Assembly (NCBI GenBank): GCA_902478875.1
Contig: CABSMZ010000068.1
Span: forward strand, 1 to 9,219
Source: an uncultured Collinsella sp.
GTDB taxonomy: Bacteria; Actinomycetota; Coriobacteriia; Coriobacteriales; Coriobacteriaceae
Reading direction: 5' to 3'
DNA length: 9,219 bases
Below, in pieces: positions 1 through 7,133 of the stretch (its first letter is position 1; each line of letters begins with the position of its first letter). A program made the translations under genes and the position numbers. The notes beneath the pieces are model-generated. The model searched no databases. It was not told where the DNA came from and worked only from the letters and a program-made list of their open reading frames with translations.

Positions 1-1
1 C

Positions 2-1957
2 TTTGTGGGCAAGCCACTCGTCGCCGCCGTGCTGTGCCTGCTGCTCGCCGGCGTCTTTGCGCTGCTAGGCATGGAGGTATCGTCCAACCACGACTTTACC
101 TGGGTCTACCCCCTGTGCATCCTGCTCGAGTGGGCCATCATCACCACGCTCATGACCGGCCTGTTCTTCCTGTTCCAGCGCCACGGCGCAGCTCCCGCGG
201 TCCTGGCCTTTGCCCTCTTTGTCCTGGGCATTGCCGAGCTCTTCGTCATCACGTTTAAATCCATGCCCATCCAGCCGGGCGACCTTTCGGCCATCTCCAC
301 CGCCGCCGCGGTCGCCGGCACCGGCTACACCTTCTCGATCTCACTGTTCTGCGTGCTGTCCATGGGCTTTACCGCCATCGCCATACTGCTGTGCGAGTAC
401 GCCGGCCTGGTGGCACCGCACCGTCAGAAGGGCGCCGCCAACGCCAAGCGCATGCTGCTCACCAACCTGCTCGTCGCCGTGCTGTGCCTGGGCGGTGTGA
501 CCGCACACGTCACGCTCATCGACTACTACAACACCCTCGGCATCACCGTCTACACCTGGCGCCCGCTCGAGAGCTACTGGCGCGAGGGCTACCTGCCCGC
601 TTTCATTAGCGCAGCGCAGTCCATCAAGCCGCCCAAACCCGCCGACTACTCCGTCGACGATGCCAAGGCCACGCTCAAAAAGTACGCCAAGGCCTACGAC
701 AAGTCCGACGCGGCCAAGAGCGACGAGCGCGCCGCCGCAAAGGAGCAGTTCGATAGCGAGAAGCCCACGGTCATCGCCATCATGAACGAGACGTTCTCCG
801 ACCTGTCGATCTACCAGAACATGCGCGCCGGCTACGAGGGTCCGCAGTACTTTAAGAGCCTGTCCAACTGCCTCAGCCGCGGCAAGCTCTACGTGAGCGC
901 CTACGGCGGCGGCACCGCCAATACCGAGTTTGAGTTTATGACCGGCAACTCCATGGCCAACCTGGGCTCGGGCGCGTACCCCTACACCATCTACAACATG
1001 GAAACGACCGGTAATCTGGCAGAGCAGTTCAAATCGCTCGGCTATTCCACCACGGCCATGCACCCCAACCACGCGACCAACTGGAACCGCGAGAACGTCT
1101 ACAAGGACTTTGGCTTTGACCAGTTCCTGTCTATCAACGATTTCCAGGGAGCCGACACCCTGCGCGGCATGGTGACCGACCAGGCTACCTACGACAAGAT
1201 TCTTGAGCTGCTCGACCAGAACGCCGATCCGCAGTTTATCTTCGACGTGACCATGCAGAACCACTCGGGCTACGATACGGGCCTGCTGCCGGTCGACAAG
1301 CAGATGCACCTGAATATCGACACGACCGATCTGGACGCCAAAACCGTCGAGGACGGCACGCTCTCCGATGTCGACGAGTATGTCTCGTGCATCGAGCAGT
1401 CCGACCAGGCGCTGCGCTACTTCCTCAACGCCTTGAGCAAGCTCGACCGCAAGGTAGTCGTGGTGTTCTGGGGCGATCATCAGCCGTTCTTCCCGTCCAA
1501 GTTCAACGATAAGTGGTTTACCGGCGAAGACGACGCCACGCATCAGGAGCGCCTGTGGCAGACCGACTACATCATCTGGGCCAACTACGACGTTGCCGGC
1601 TGCGACCAGACGAGCGAGGTCGACGACCTGTCCACCAACTACCTGTCCACCCAGCTTATGCAGCTGATCGGTGCCCCGCTGACCGACTATCAGAAGGCGC
1701 ACATGACGCTTCGCAAGTCGCTGCCCGCTATCAACTCCGTGGGCTACGAGGACTCCAGCCTGCGCTGGGCACTCTCCTCCAACGTCACCGGTGACGACGC
1801 CGCTGCCGCAGCCGCAACCAAGGCGCGCGAGGATTACGCCAAGATGCAGTACTACGAGATGTTCCGCGACGGCAAGAACGTGTACACCGAGCACTTCCAG
1901 ACCGAGGCCAACGAGACCGAGGCCAACCTGGCACCGGGTACGACCAAGATCAAGTAG
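2..1957 (+). CDS. LTA synthase family protein (membrane phosphoglycerol transferase / sulfatase fold), 5' partial
   Basis: Probable membrane enzyme that transfers glycerol-phosphate units, or a similar substituent, onto an envelope polymer with its catalytic domain outside the cell. Residues are counted from a GTG at position 5, but the frame is open to the window edge, so the true start may lie outside. About five hydrophobic segments come first (roughly residues 4-22, 33-57, 64-88, 107-132, 149-170), then a linker and an extracellular alkaline-phosphatase-superfamily domain. Catalytic and metal-site motifs typical of LtaS are visible: NETFSD (E262), GGGTANTEFE with candidate nucleophile T304, HPNHATNWNRE (353-363), QNHSGYD (H420) and WGDHQ (D491, H492). 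The length of about 650 residues suits the family. The C-terminal tail is polar and carries a small TEAN-E-TEAN duplication. The precise substrate (LTA, a glycolipid or another polymer) cannot be decided. The family call is firm; the substrate is inference. Confidence 0.9.
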   Translation, partial: FVGKPLVAAVLCLLLAGVFALLGMEVSSNHDFTWVYPLCILLEWAIITTLMTGLFFLFQRHGAAPAVLAFALFVLGIAELFVITFKSMPIQPGDLSAISTAAAVAGTGYTFSISLFCVLSMGFTAIAILLCEYAGLVAPHRQKGAANAKRMLLTNLLVAVLCLGGVTAHVTLIDYYNTLGITVYTWRPLESYWREGYLPAFISAAQSIKPPKPADYSVDDAKATLKKYAKAYDKSDAAKSDERAAAKEQFDSEKPTVIAIMNETFSDLSIYQNMRAGYEGPQYFKSLSNCLSRGKLYVSAYGGGTANTEFEFMTGNSMANLGSGAYPYTIYNMETTGNLAEQFKSLGYSTTAMHPNHATNWNRENVYKDFGFDQFLSINDFQGADTLRGMVTDQATYDKILELLDQNADPQFIFDVTMQNHSGYDTGLLPVDKQMHLNIDTTDLDAKTVEDGTLSDVDEYVSCIEQSDQALRYFLNALSKLDRKVVVVFWGDHQPFFPSKFNDKWFTGEDDATHQERLWQTDYIIWANYDVAGCDQTSEVDDLSTNYLSTQLMQLIGAPLTDYQKAHMTLRKSLPAINSVGYEDSSLRWALSSNVTGDDAAAAAATKAREDYAKMQYYEMFRDGKNVYTEHFQTEANETEANLAPGTTKIK

Positions 1958-1977
1958 CGGGTCACTCATAACTGGTT

Positions 1978-2108
1978 CGTCTGCCCGGCGGCGCGGAACG
2001 TAAGGTTCCCTGCTCGGACAGTCCTGCTCGCACGGAGAGCACATTAAGTGCTCTCCGGCTCGTGCGGAACTCGCGATGAACCTTACATTCCGCGTCGCCG
2101 GGCAGACG
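1978..2108. repeat. 131-bp imperfect palindrome (long inverted repeat)
   Basis: The outer arms 1978-2008 and 2078-2108 are inverted copies matching at 29 of 31 positions; one of the two differences would be a G-U pair in RNA. A second, central stem of 10 bp (CGGAGAGCAC at 2033-2042, GTGCTCTCCG at 2048-2057) has a 5-nt loop, ATTAA. The sequence between the outer arms and the central stem pairs poorly. It begins 20 bp after the stop codon of the LTA synthase gene. No T-run follows either arm, so it is not a classical intrinsic terminator. A mobile or REP-like palindromic element, or a structured 3' UTR, would both fit. Confidence 0.85.
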
Positions 2109-2164
2109 CTTCGGTGTTGAAGCGCGGCTTGTCATGGGGACACCTGCTGAACATATATAAGTTG

Positions 2165-2188
2165 AAGGCCACGCCATGTGGTCTTTTT
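2165..2188 (+). terminator. Candidate intrinsic terminator for the LTA synthase transcript
   Basis: GGCCAC (2167-2172) and GTGGTC (2178-2183) form a 6-bp stem with one G-U pair and a 5-nt loop, GCCAT. Two flanking A-T pairs can extend it. A run of five T (2184-2188) follows directly. It is the first hairpin with a U-tract downstream of the LTA synthase gene on this strand, about 210 bp after the stop and beyond the large palindrome. Confidence 0.5.
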
Positions 2189-2194
2189 GCATCC

Positions 2195-2338
2195 GGAAAC
2201 CGTGTCCCAGAATTCACGTCCGGAGTGGGATGCGGTTTCCGCTTACGGCCCCGTTGGGAAACTGCGTCCCACTCCAAAGGCAAATTCTGGGACGGGCTTT
2301 CCGAAACCCCATCCATCCGGAAAGTCCGCCCCACTCTG
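2195..2338. repeat. Array of five 20-bp units in alternating orientation, 62-bp period
   Basis: Five copies of a 20-bp unit, consensus GGAAA-N4-R-YCCCA-N5, lie at 2195-2214 (+), 2221-2240 (-), 2257-2276 (+), 2283-2302 (-) and 2319-2338 (+). Start-to-start distances are 26, 36, 26 and 36 bp, giving an exact 62-bp period for each orientation. The last five bases come in two types: GAATT in units 1 and 4, CTCYR in units 2, 3 and 5. The 6-bp and 16-bp spacers are not conserved. Units 1-2 form a hairpin with an 8-bp stem (GGAAACCG/CGGTTTCC) plus TCCCA/TGGGA; units 3-4 form a weaker one. Units 1-4 together also make a nested palindrome. No cas genes or long spacers are present. Confidence 0.85.
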
Positions 2339-2448
2339 AATACATCCAGCGAACGCATGAGAGCGTGTCATCCAGGACGGCCTCGTCATCGGGGTGATGG
2401 AAAATGTCGCCCCAAACGCTTGCAGCGGTTGCGCCCACAAGTGCCAAG

Positions 2449-2476
2449 AAAAAAGCCTCGAGAATTTCGAGGCTTT
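2449..2476 (-). terminator. Intrinsic terminator of the flavodoxin gene
   Basis: AAAGCCTCGA (2452-2461) and TCGAGGCTTT (2467-2476) form a perfect 10-bp stem with a 5-nt loop. On the minus strand the stem runs into a U-run (the A-run 2449-2454 on the plus strand). It lies about 43 bp after the flavodoxin stop codon and is oriented to end that transcript. Confidence 0.85.
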
Positions 2477-2518
2477 CACATTTGTATTGTTTTGCACGAA
2501 GCACCGCGAACAGCGAAG

Positions 2519-3076
2519 TTACTCGCCCAGCACGGCCTTTTTGGCGGCTGCAGCCATGTTGTCCAGATCTTCCTTGGTGGGGTGATCCTTTGCGGCGACC
2601 CAGTTATCGAGCAGCATCTTAAAGCGGACATTGTCGGGATCTTGCTCGAGCATGGCCTCGTAGCGCTGCTTGACCGCGGGGCCCATCTTGCCCTGGCACA
2701 TCGCCCAGCCCGCAAGCTCGGCATCCCCAGCCAAATTAGAAGTTACGCGATCAATAATCTGCTGGTAATAGCTCTGGTCGGCGCCAAAACCGCAGGTGCC
2801 AAACAGGAAGACGCGCTTGCCGTGCAAAGCGGAGAGCAACGCCGCGACCGAAGGCGTGCACGCGCCCTTGTCGCACCAAAAACCGACGAGCACCGTGTCG
2901 GCCGCGCAGGCGCCCTGCGCCTCGAGCGCAACCTGATCTGCATCCGCATCGTCGCTCAACGCCGCGGCATGAACAAATTCAACGCCCGCAGCCTGCAGAG
3001 CGCGCTTGATCGCGCCCGAAACCATCCTGGTATTACCGCTCTTGCTGTTAACCACCAAAGAGCACGTCATAGTCAC
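2519..3076 (-). CDS. Flavodoxin family protein (Flavodoxin_3 / BilS-like)
   Basis: Cytoplasmic flavodoxin-fold protein, probably FMN-binding and passing electrons to an unidentified partner. The N-terminal strand and phosphate-binding loop read VVNSKSGNTRMV (about residues 8-19), the (T/S)xSGNT pattern of flavodoxins. Further on are VGFWCDKGA, KRVFLFGTCGFG, MCQGKMGP and a C-terminal HPTKEDLDN helix, an order typical of the Flavodoxin_3 group, which includes BilS-type proteins. At 185 residues it is of normal length. No bilirubin-reductase-like gene is adjacent, so a Bil role is not supported. Two starts are possible: GTG at 3076 or ATG at 3070 (183 residues). A GAGG lies 4 nt before the GTG and 10 nt before the ATG, so neither is clearly preferred. 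The gene is monocistronic, with a promoter upstream and a terminator at 2449-2476. Confidence 0.85.
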   Translation of the reverse strand: MTMTCSLVVNSKSGNTRMVSGAIKRALQAAGVEFVHAAALSDDADADQVALEAQGACAADTVLVGFWCDKGACTPSVAALLSALHGKRVFLFGTCGFGADQSYYQQIIDRVTSNLAGDAELAGWAMCQGKMGPAVKQRYEAMLEQDPDNVRFKMLLDNWVAAKDHPTKEDLDNMAAAAKKAVLGE

Positions 3077-3129
3077 GTTGCCTCGTTTCCCCCAAAACTA
3101 AAGCCACTATTGCAATTTATTAGATGAAT

Positions 3130-3169
3130 ATCTTAGTACTAACGTGACAGATGTAAACCACCGTCTGTC
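3130..3169 (-). promoter_or_regulatory. Candidate promoter and operator of the flavodoxin gene
   Basis: On the minus strand TTTACA (3152-3157) and TAAGAT (3130-3135) are separated by 16 bp, a plausible -35/-10 pair that would give a 5' UTR of roughly 45 nt. An inverted repeat GACAGA/TCTGTC (3146-3151 and 3164-3169) brackets the -35 element, and a perfect 10-bp palindrome TTAGTACTAA (3133-3142) overlaps the -10 element. Either could be a regulator site. The promoter is inferred from sequence only. Confidence 0.45.
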
Positions 3170-3197
3170 GATTGATTAATTTGCCCCACGGGCTTGC

Positions 3198-5057
3198 TCA
3201 CTGGGCAAACTGGCTGCGGTAGAGTTCGGCGTAGAAGCCATCTGCCGCCAGCAGCTCGTCGTGCGTGCCACGCTCGATAATCTGGCCGTCGCGCATAACC
3301 AGAATGCAGTCGGCGTTGCGGATCGTCGACAGGCGGTGCGCCACCACAAAGCTTGTGCGACCGGCCATGAGCTCGTCGAATGCCGCCTGCACCTGCAGCT
3401 CGGTGCGCGTGTCGATACTCGACGTTGCCTCGTCCAGCAGCAAGATAGCCGGGTCGGTGAGCATGACGCGCGCAATGCACAGCAGCTGCTTTTGGCCCTG
3501 GCTAAACGTGCCGCCGTCCTCGCCGATGACCGTATCGTAGCCGCCTGGCAGCTGCACGATAAACTTGTGCGCGTGCGCGTGCTTGGCAGCTTCGATAACC
3601 TGCTCGCGCGTAGCGTCGGGACAGCCGTAGGCGATGTTTTCGGCCACGGTGCCCTCGAACAACCAGGTATCTTGCAGCACCATGCCAAAGGCGCGGCGCA
3701 GGCTTGCGCGCGTGTAGCCACGCGAAGACCGGCCATCGACTGCGATGCGACCGGCATCGATATCGTAGAATCGCAGCAGCAAATTGATGAGCGTCGTCTT
3801 GCCGCAGCCCGTAGGGCCAACGAGGGCAAAGCGCATGCCGGGCTTGGCCTCGATGCAGATATCCTGCAGCAGCTTGCGGTCGGGCACGTAGCTAAAGTCC
3901 ACATGCTCAAAGGTCACCTCACCCTGCGGGGCGGCAAGTTCCACGGCATCCGCCGCATCGGGCTCCTGCTCGCGCGCATCGAGCAGCGCAAACATGCGGC
4001 GCGCCGAGGCATACGCCGTCTGAATCTGCGTAATGACGTTGGTGACCTCGTTGAACGGCTTGGTGTACTGGTTGGCATAGGACAGGAAAATCTGCACGCC
4101 GCCCACCGTGAGCGCAGCGGGCACGCCCGTGATCACGCCCACGCAGCCAATCACGGCGACCACGGCATAGATGATGTTGTTGATAAAGCGCGTACCGGGG
4201 TTGGAAAGCGAGCCCATAAACTGTGCGCGTTCACCTGCCGTATAGAGCTCGGCGTTGAGGGCGTCGAAGCGCGCTTGGGCGTTCGGGCCGTAGGCAAACG
4301 CATCCACCAGTTTTTGCTCGCCCACATACTCCTCGATATGGCCACCGAGCTGCCCTTGAATACGCTGCTGTGCCGTAAAGCTTTTGTTGGAGAGCTTGGC
4401 GATAGCACCGGCTGCAAAAATGGAAAGCGGCGTGACGAGTACCACCACGAGCGTCATGGTCAGGTTGATGGAAAGCATAAACGCGAGCGTGCCCACGATG
4501 GTAATAACACCGGTGAAGAGCTGCGTGAAGCCCTGCAGCAGACCGTCGCCCACCTGGTCGACGTCGTTGACCACGCGGCTCATAAGGTCGCCGTGGGCAT
4601 GGCTGTCGATAAAGCTGAGCGGCATGCGGCTGAGCTTATCGCTCGCCTCCACGCGCATGTCGCGCACCGTTTCGTAGGACAGGCGGTTGACGCAGTAGCC
4701 CTGCAGCCACTGGAAGGCCGCGGCACCTACCACGACGAGCGCGAGTTTGGTAACGAGCGGCAGCAGCGCGTCGAAGTCCACCTGCCCGGCGGCGACGATC
4801 AGGTCGATGCCCTCGCCGATAAGGATAGGCGTGTAGAGCTGCAGAATCACGGAGATGGCGGCACTCACAAACGACGCAACAAACGAAATGCGATGCGGAC
4901 GAACGTAGCCCATCAGACGGCGAGTCACCGCACCCACGGGATAGCGCTCGGGGTCGCCGGGCTGGCGCGGACCGTCGCCCAGGTCGTTGAGGCTATCGTT
5001 ACCGGACACGTTGGCCGTCATCGTGGCGACCGAACCGGAGGAAGTGTACGGATTCAT
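3198..5057 (-). CDS. ABC exporter half-transporter, catalytic-site subunit of a heterodimer
   Basis: Second gene of the exporter operon: a 619-residue half-transporter with an N-terminal membrane domain and a C-terminal ATPase domain, exporting an unknown substrate with its partner encoded just upstream. An N-terminal tail of about 45 residues precedes the first membrane helix (about 52-78). The ATPase domain shows Walker A GPTGCGKTT (K420), Q-loop VLQD, signature FSQGQKQ (S519, Q520), Walker B LLLDEATSS (D542, catalytic E543) and H-loop AHRLST (H574). The Walker B glutamate and H-loop histidine are intact, but the signature has Gln in place of the first Gly of SGGQ. This is the pattern of the catalytically competent subunit in heterodimeric exporters (TM287/288, LmrCD type). 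ATG at 5057 directly follows the partner's TAA, with AAGGAGGG 7 nt upstream. No clear terminator follows; a weak GCCC/GGGC hairpin lies at 3183-3193. Confidence 0.95.
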   Translation of the reverse strand: MNPYTSSGSVATMTANVSGNDSLNDLGDGPRQPGDPERYPVGAVTRRLMGYVRPHRISFVASFVSAAISVILQLYTPILIGEGIDLIVAAGQVDFDALLPLVTKLALVVVGAAAFQWLQGYCVNRLSYETVRDMRVEASDKLSRMPLSFIDSHAHGDLMSRVVNDVDQVGDGLLQGFTQLFTGVITIVGTLAFMLSINLTMTLVVVLVTPLSIFAAGAIAKLSNKSFTAQQRIQGQLGGHIEEYVGEQKLVDAFAYGPNAQARFDALNAELYTAGERAQFMGSLSNPGTRFINNIIYAVVAVIGCVGVITGVPAALTVGGVQIFLSYANQYTKPFNEVTNVITQIQTAYASARRMFALLDAREQEPDAADAVELAAPQGEVTFEHVDFSYVPDRKLLQDICIEAKPGMRFALVGPTGCGKTTLINLLLRFYDIDAGRIAVDGRSSRGYTRASLRRAFGMVLQDTWLFEGTVAENIAYGCPDATREQVIEAAKHAHAHKFIVQLPGGYDTVIGEDGGTFSQGQKQLLCIARVMLTDPAILLLDEATSSIDTRTELQVQAAFDELMAGRTSFVVAHRLSTIRNADCILVMRDGQIIERGTHDELLAADGFYAELYRSQFAQ

Positions 5058-6923
5058 TTAGCAGCCCTCCTTTGCGCAGACAGATGCGGGGGCGGTCGGG
5101 GCGCCTGGGGTGGACGCGGGCGCCGCACTCCCCTGCTGGCCCTCGAGCTCCTCGCGGCGCAGCTGCGACTGGCAAATCTCGCGATAGAGCTGGCAGGTCG
5201 CGTACAGCTCGTCATGCGTGCCCAGACCCGCAACCGAGCCGTGGTCGAGTACGCAGATCATGTCGGCATCGCGCACGGTCGAGACGCGCTGGCTTACGAT
5301 GACGGTCGTGAGCGGCAGCCCGCCCTTGGCGGCACCGCGCACACTGCGCTCGCGAATGGCATGGCGAAGCGCCGCGTCGGTCTTAAAGTCGAGCGCCGAG
5401 GCGGAGTCGTCCATGATCAAAACCTGTGGCGAGCCCACTAGGGCGCGCGCGATGGTCAGACGCTGGCGCTGGCCACCGCTAAAGTTCTTACCGCCCGCCT
5501 CGACCGGGGCGTCGAGCCCCTTCGGCTTGTTGCGCACGAACTCGCTCGCCTGCGCCATATCGAGCGCTGCCCAGAGCTCCTCGTCGGTCGCCGACTCGTC
5601 ACGCCAGGTCAGGTTGCTGCGGATAGTGCCGCTCACCAGCGACGCACGCTGCGGAACGGTCGCGACCACGTGGCGCAGCTGGTCGAGCTGCCAGGCGCGC
5701 ACGTCGGAGCCCATCACGTACACGCTGCCCACGCCCGCATCGTACAGGCGCGGGATAAGCGAAACGAGGGTCGACTTACCGCTGCCCGTGCCACCGATAA
5801 TGCCGAGCGTTTTGCCCAGCGGCAGTTCCAGAGTCACATCGCTCACGGCATTTGCCGCGCCGGCGCCAAACGAGAAGCTCGCATGGCTCAAGCTCAGCGC
5901 GGGAACTGGAGCAGCGCCGCCCGCCAGTTCGCTCGGCTCGGTCAGTGCGACCGGCTCGTTGCCCTCATCGGTGATGCTCGGCTCGCAGTTGAGTACCTCG
6001 TTGATACGCAACGCGCTGGCGCTCGCCTTGGTAAAGACCACGACCAGGTTGGCGACGTACACGATAGAGGTGAGCGTCTGCGTCATGTAGTTCACAAACG
6101 CCATGACCTGGCCCTGCGTGAGTTCGCCCACGTTGACCTGGATGCCGCCCACCCACAGGATGGCGCACACACCCAGGTTCATCACCAAAAACGTGACGGG
6201 GTTAAGGATCGACGAGAGCTTGCCCACCGCGATGGCAGTACTGGCCTGGTCATCGGCAGCCTGGGCAAAGCGCTCGCGCTCGTGGTCTTCGCGCACAAAC
6301 GCACGGACCACACGGGCGCCCGAAAGACCCTCACGGCAAATGAGCGCGATGCGGTCGAGCTTTGCCTGCAGCTGCTTGTAGTACGGGATGCAGCGCGCCA
6401 TGACAAACCAAAACACCAGGCCGATAGCGGGCGTGCAGATCAAAAAGATGATGCCGAGCTTAAGGTCGATGGCAAGGGCCGCGCACATAGAGCCCACCGC
6501 CAAGAAGGGCCAGCGGATGAGCATGCGCACGCCCAGCGCCACGGCAAGCTGCACCTGGTTGACATCGTTGGTGATACGCGTGATGAGCGACGGCGTGCCA
6601 AAGCGGTCGAGTTCGGTATAGCTCAGTTTGTTGATGTGCTCGTAGAGCGCGCCGCGAATGTCGGTGCCCATGCCCTGCGAGGTGAGCGCCGCCATCTTTT
6701 GGCAGACGAGCGTAAACGAGATGCCGATCACGGCCATGGCGCCAAGCAGCATACCGTAGTGGACGACGGCGTTGACATCGTGTGCGCCAATACCCTTATC
6801 GATCATCTGGGCAATCACCAACGGCGTCAGCAGGTCAAAAATCACTTCGATCAGCTTGCACGCTGGGCCGATCACCATATACCGGCGAAACTTACCACCA
6901 AAACGCCTGAGCAGCTCAATCAT
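5058..6923 (-). CDS. ABC exporter half-transporter, degenerate-site subunit of a heterodimer
   Basis: First gene of the operon: a 621-residue half-transporter with about six membrane helices, then an ATPase domain. Motifs (numbered from the ATG) are Walker A GGTGSGKST (K383), Q-loop VPQ, canonical signature FSGGQRQR (S482-Q485), Walker B LIMDDSASALD, where D506 replaces the catalytic Glu, and H-loop SQRVST, where Q545 replaces His. Asp for Glu together with Gln for His marks the non-canonical subunit of TM287/288-like exporters. Its intact signature would complete the active site with the partner's intact Walker motifs, and its defective Walker site would face the partner's SQGQ, so the pair is internally consistent. 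A 25-30-residue Ala/Pro/Thr-rich tail ends the protein. ATG at 6923 is chosen because AGGGAG lies 9 nt upstream and the product then starts like the family; an in-frame TTG at 6956 would fall almost at the predicted transcription start. The substrate is unknown. Confidence 0.95.
   Translation of the reverse strand: MIELLRRFGGKFRRYMVIGPACKLIEVIFDLLTPLVIAQMIDKGIGAHDVNAVVHYGMLLGAMAVIGISFTLVCQKMAALTSQGMGTDIRGALYEHINKLSYTELDRFGTPSLITRITNDVNQVQLAVALGVRMLIRWPFLAVGSMCAALAIDLKLGIIFLICTPAIGLVFWFVMARCIPYYKQLQAKLDRIALICREGLSGARVVRAFVREDHERERFAQAADDQASTAIAVGKLSSILNPVTFLVMNLGVCAILWVGGIQVNVGELTQGQVMAFVNYMTQTLTSIVYVANLVVVFTKASASALRINEVLNCEPSITDEGNEPVALTEPSELAGGAAPVPALSLSHASFSFGAGAANAVSDVTLELPLGKTLGIIGGTGSGKSTLVSLIPRLYDAGVGSVYVMGSDVRAWQLDQLRHVVATVPQRASLVSGTIRSNLTWRDESATDEELWAALDMAQASEFVRNKPKGLDAPVEAGGKNFSGGQRQRLTIARALVGSPQVLIMDDSASALDFKTDAALRHAIRERSVRGAAKGGLPLTTVIVSQRVSTVRDADMICVLDHGSVAGLGTHDELYATCQLYREICQSQLRREELEGQQGSAAPASTPGAPTAPASVCAKEGC
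5065..5072 (-). promoter_or_regulatory. Strong Shine-Dalgarno for the second ABC gene
   Basis: AAGGAGGG on the minus strand sits inside the last codons of the first ABC gene, 7 nt before the ATG of the second. With the abutting TAAATG junction it fixes the start and implies translational coupling, which suits equal production of two heterodimer subunits. Confidence 0.9.
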
Positions 6924-6932
6924 GTATAGGCG

Positions 6933-6938
6933 CTCCCT
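6933..6938 (-). promoter_or_regulatory. Shine-Dalgarno deciding the start of the first ABC gene
   Basis: AGGGAG on the minus strand lies 9 nt before the ATG at 6923 and downstream of the alternative in-frame TTG at 6956, so it supports the ATG. Its last bases overlap the left arm of the inverted repeat at 6937-6971. Confidence 0.7.
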
Positions 6939-6997
6939 ATCATCATTCACACTCAATTCGAATCATGATAGTACGGTGAACCCAAAAGAAGCGTAAA
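6937..6997 (-). promoter_or_regulatory. Candidate promoter with overlapping inverted-repeat operator for the ABC operon
   Basis: On the minus strand TTTACG (6992-6997) and TACTAT (6968-6973) are 18 bp apart and would start transcription near 6961. An inverted repeat with 11-bp arms matching at 10 of 11 positions (6937-6947 and 6961-6971, ending CTATCAT/ATGATAG) spans the -10 element and the start site. Its centre holds the perfect palindrome ATTCGAAT (6956-6963). Occupancy by a repressor would block both the polymerase and the ribosome site. No regulator gene is adjacent in the window. Confidence 0.45.
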
Positions 6998-7133
6998 CAA
7001 CTCGTCATTTCTAATGGGATTCGGTTTTCAGAGGGGTATACGCGCACACCCAGCCAGTGTCGGGTCAACTAGCATGGTATATTTACATTAGTGCTACCAA
7101 GTTAGTCGCCGACCCTTGAAATGAGGTGCCGAG

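Noticed and set aside
341..2044. Long minus-strand open frame antisense to the LTA synthase gene
   Set aside because: No recognisable protein pattern; it mirrors a clear coding gene in high-GC DNA and runs into the palindrome at its start.
2195..2338. CRISPR array
   Set aside because: Units are only 20 bp, alternate in orientation, have spacers of 6 and 16 bp and no cas genes nearby.
2048..3127. 359-codon plus-strand open frame starting in the palindrome
   Set aside because: It crosses the palindrome, the repeat array, a terminator and the antisense of the flavodoxin gene; there is no protein-like signal.
3261..5441. 726-codon plus-strand open frame
   Set aside because: Antisense shadow of both ABC genes, rich in His/Arg/Gly as expected from reversed GC-rich codons; the ABC motifs on the other strand are unequivocal.
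5670..6929. 419-codon plus-strand open frame
   Set aside because: Antisense shadow of the first ABC gene, with no domain or plausible ribosome site seen.
6924..6956. TTG start at 6956 for the first ABC gene
   Set aside because: The ribosome site AGGGAG lies downstream of it and serves the ATG at 6923; the added 11 residues do not look like the family N-terminus.
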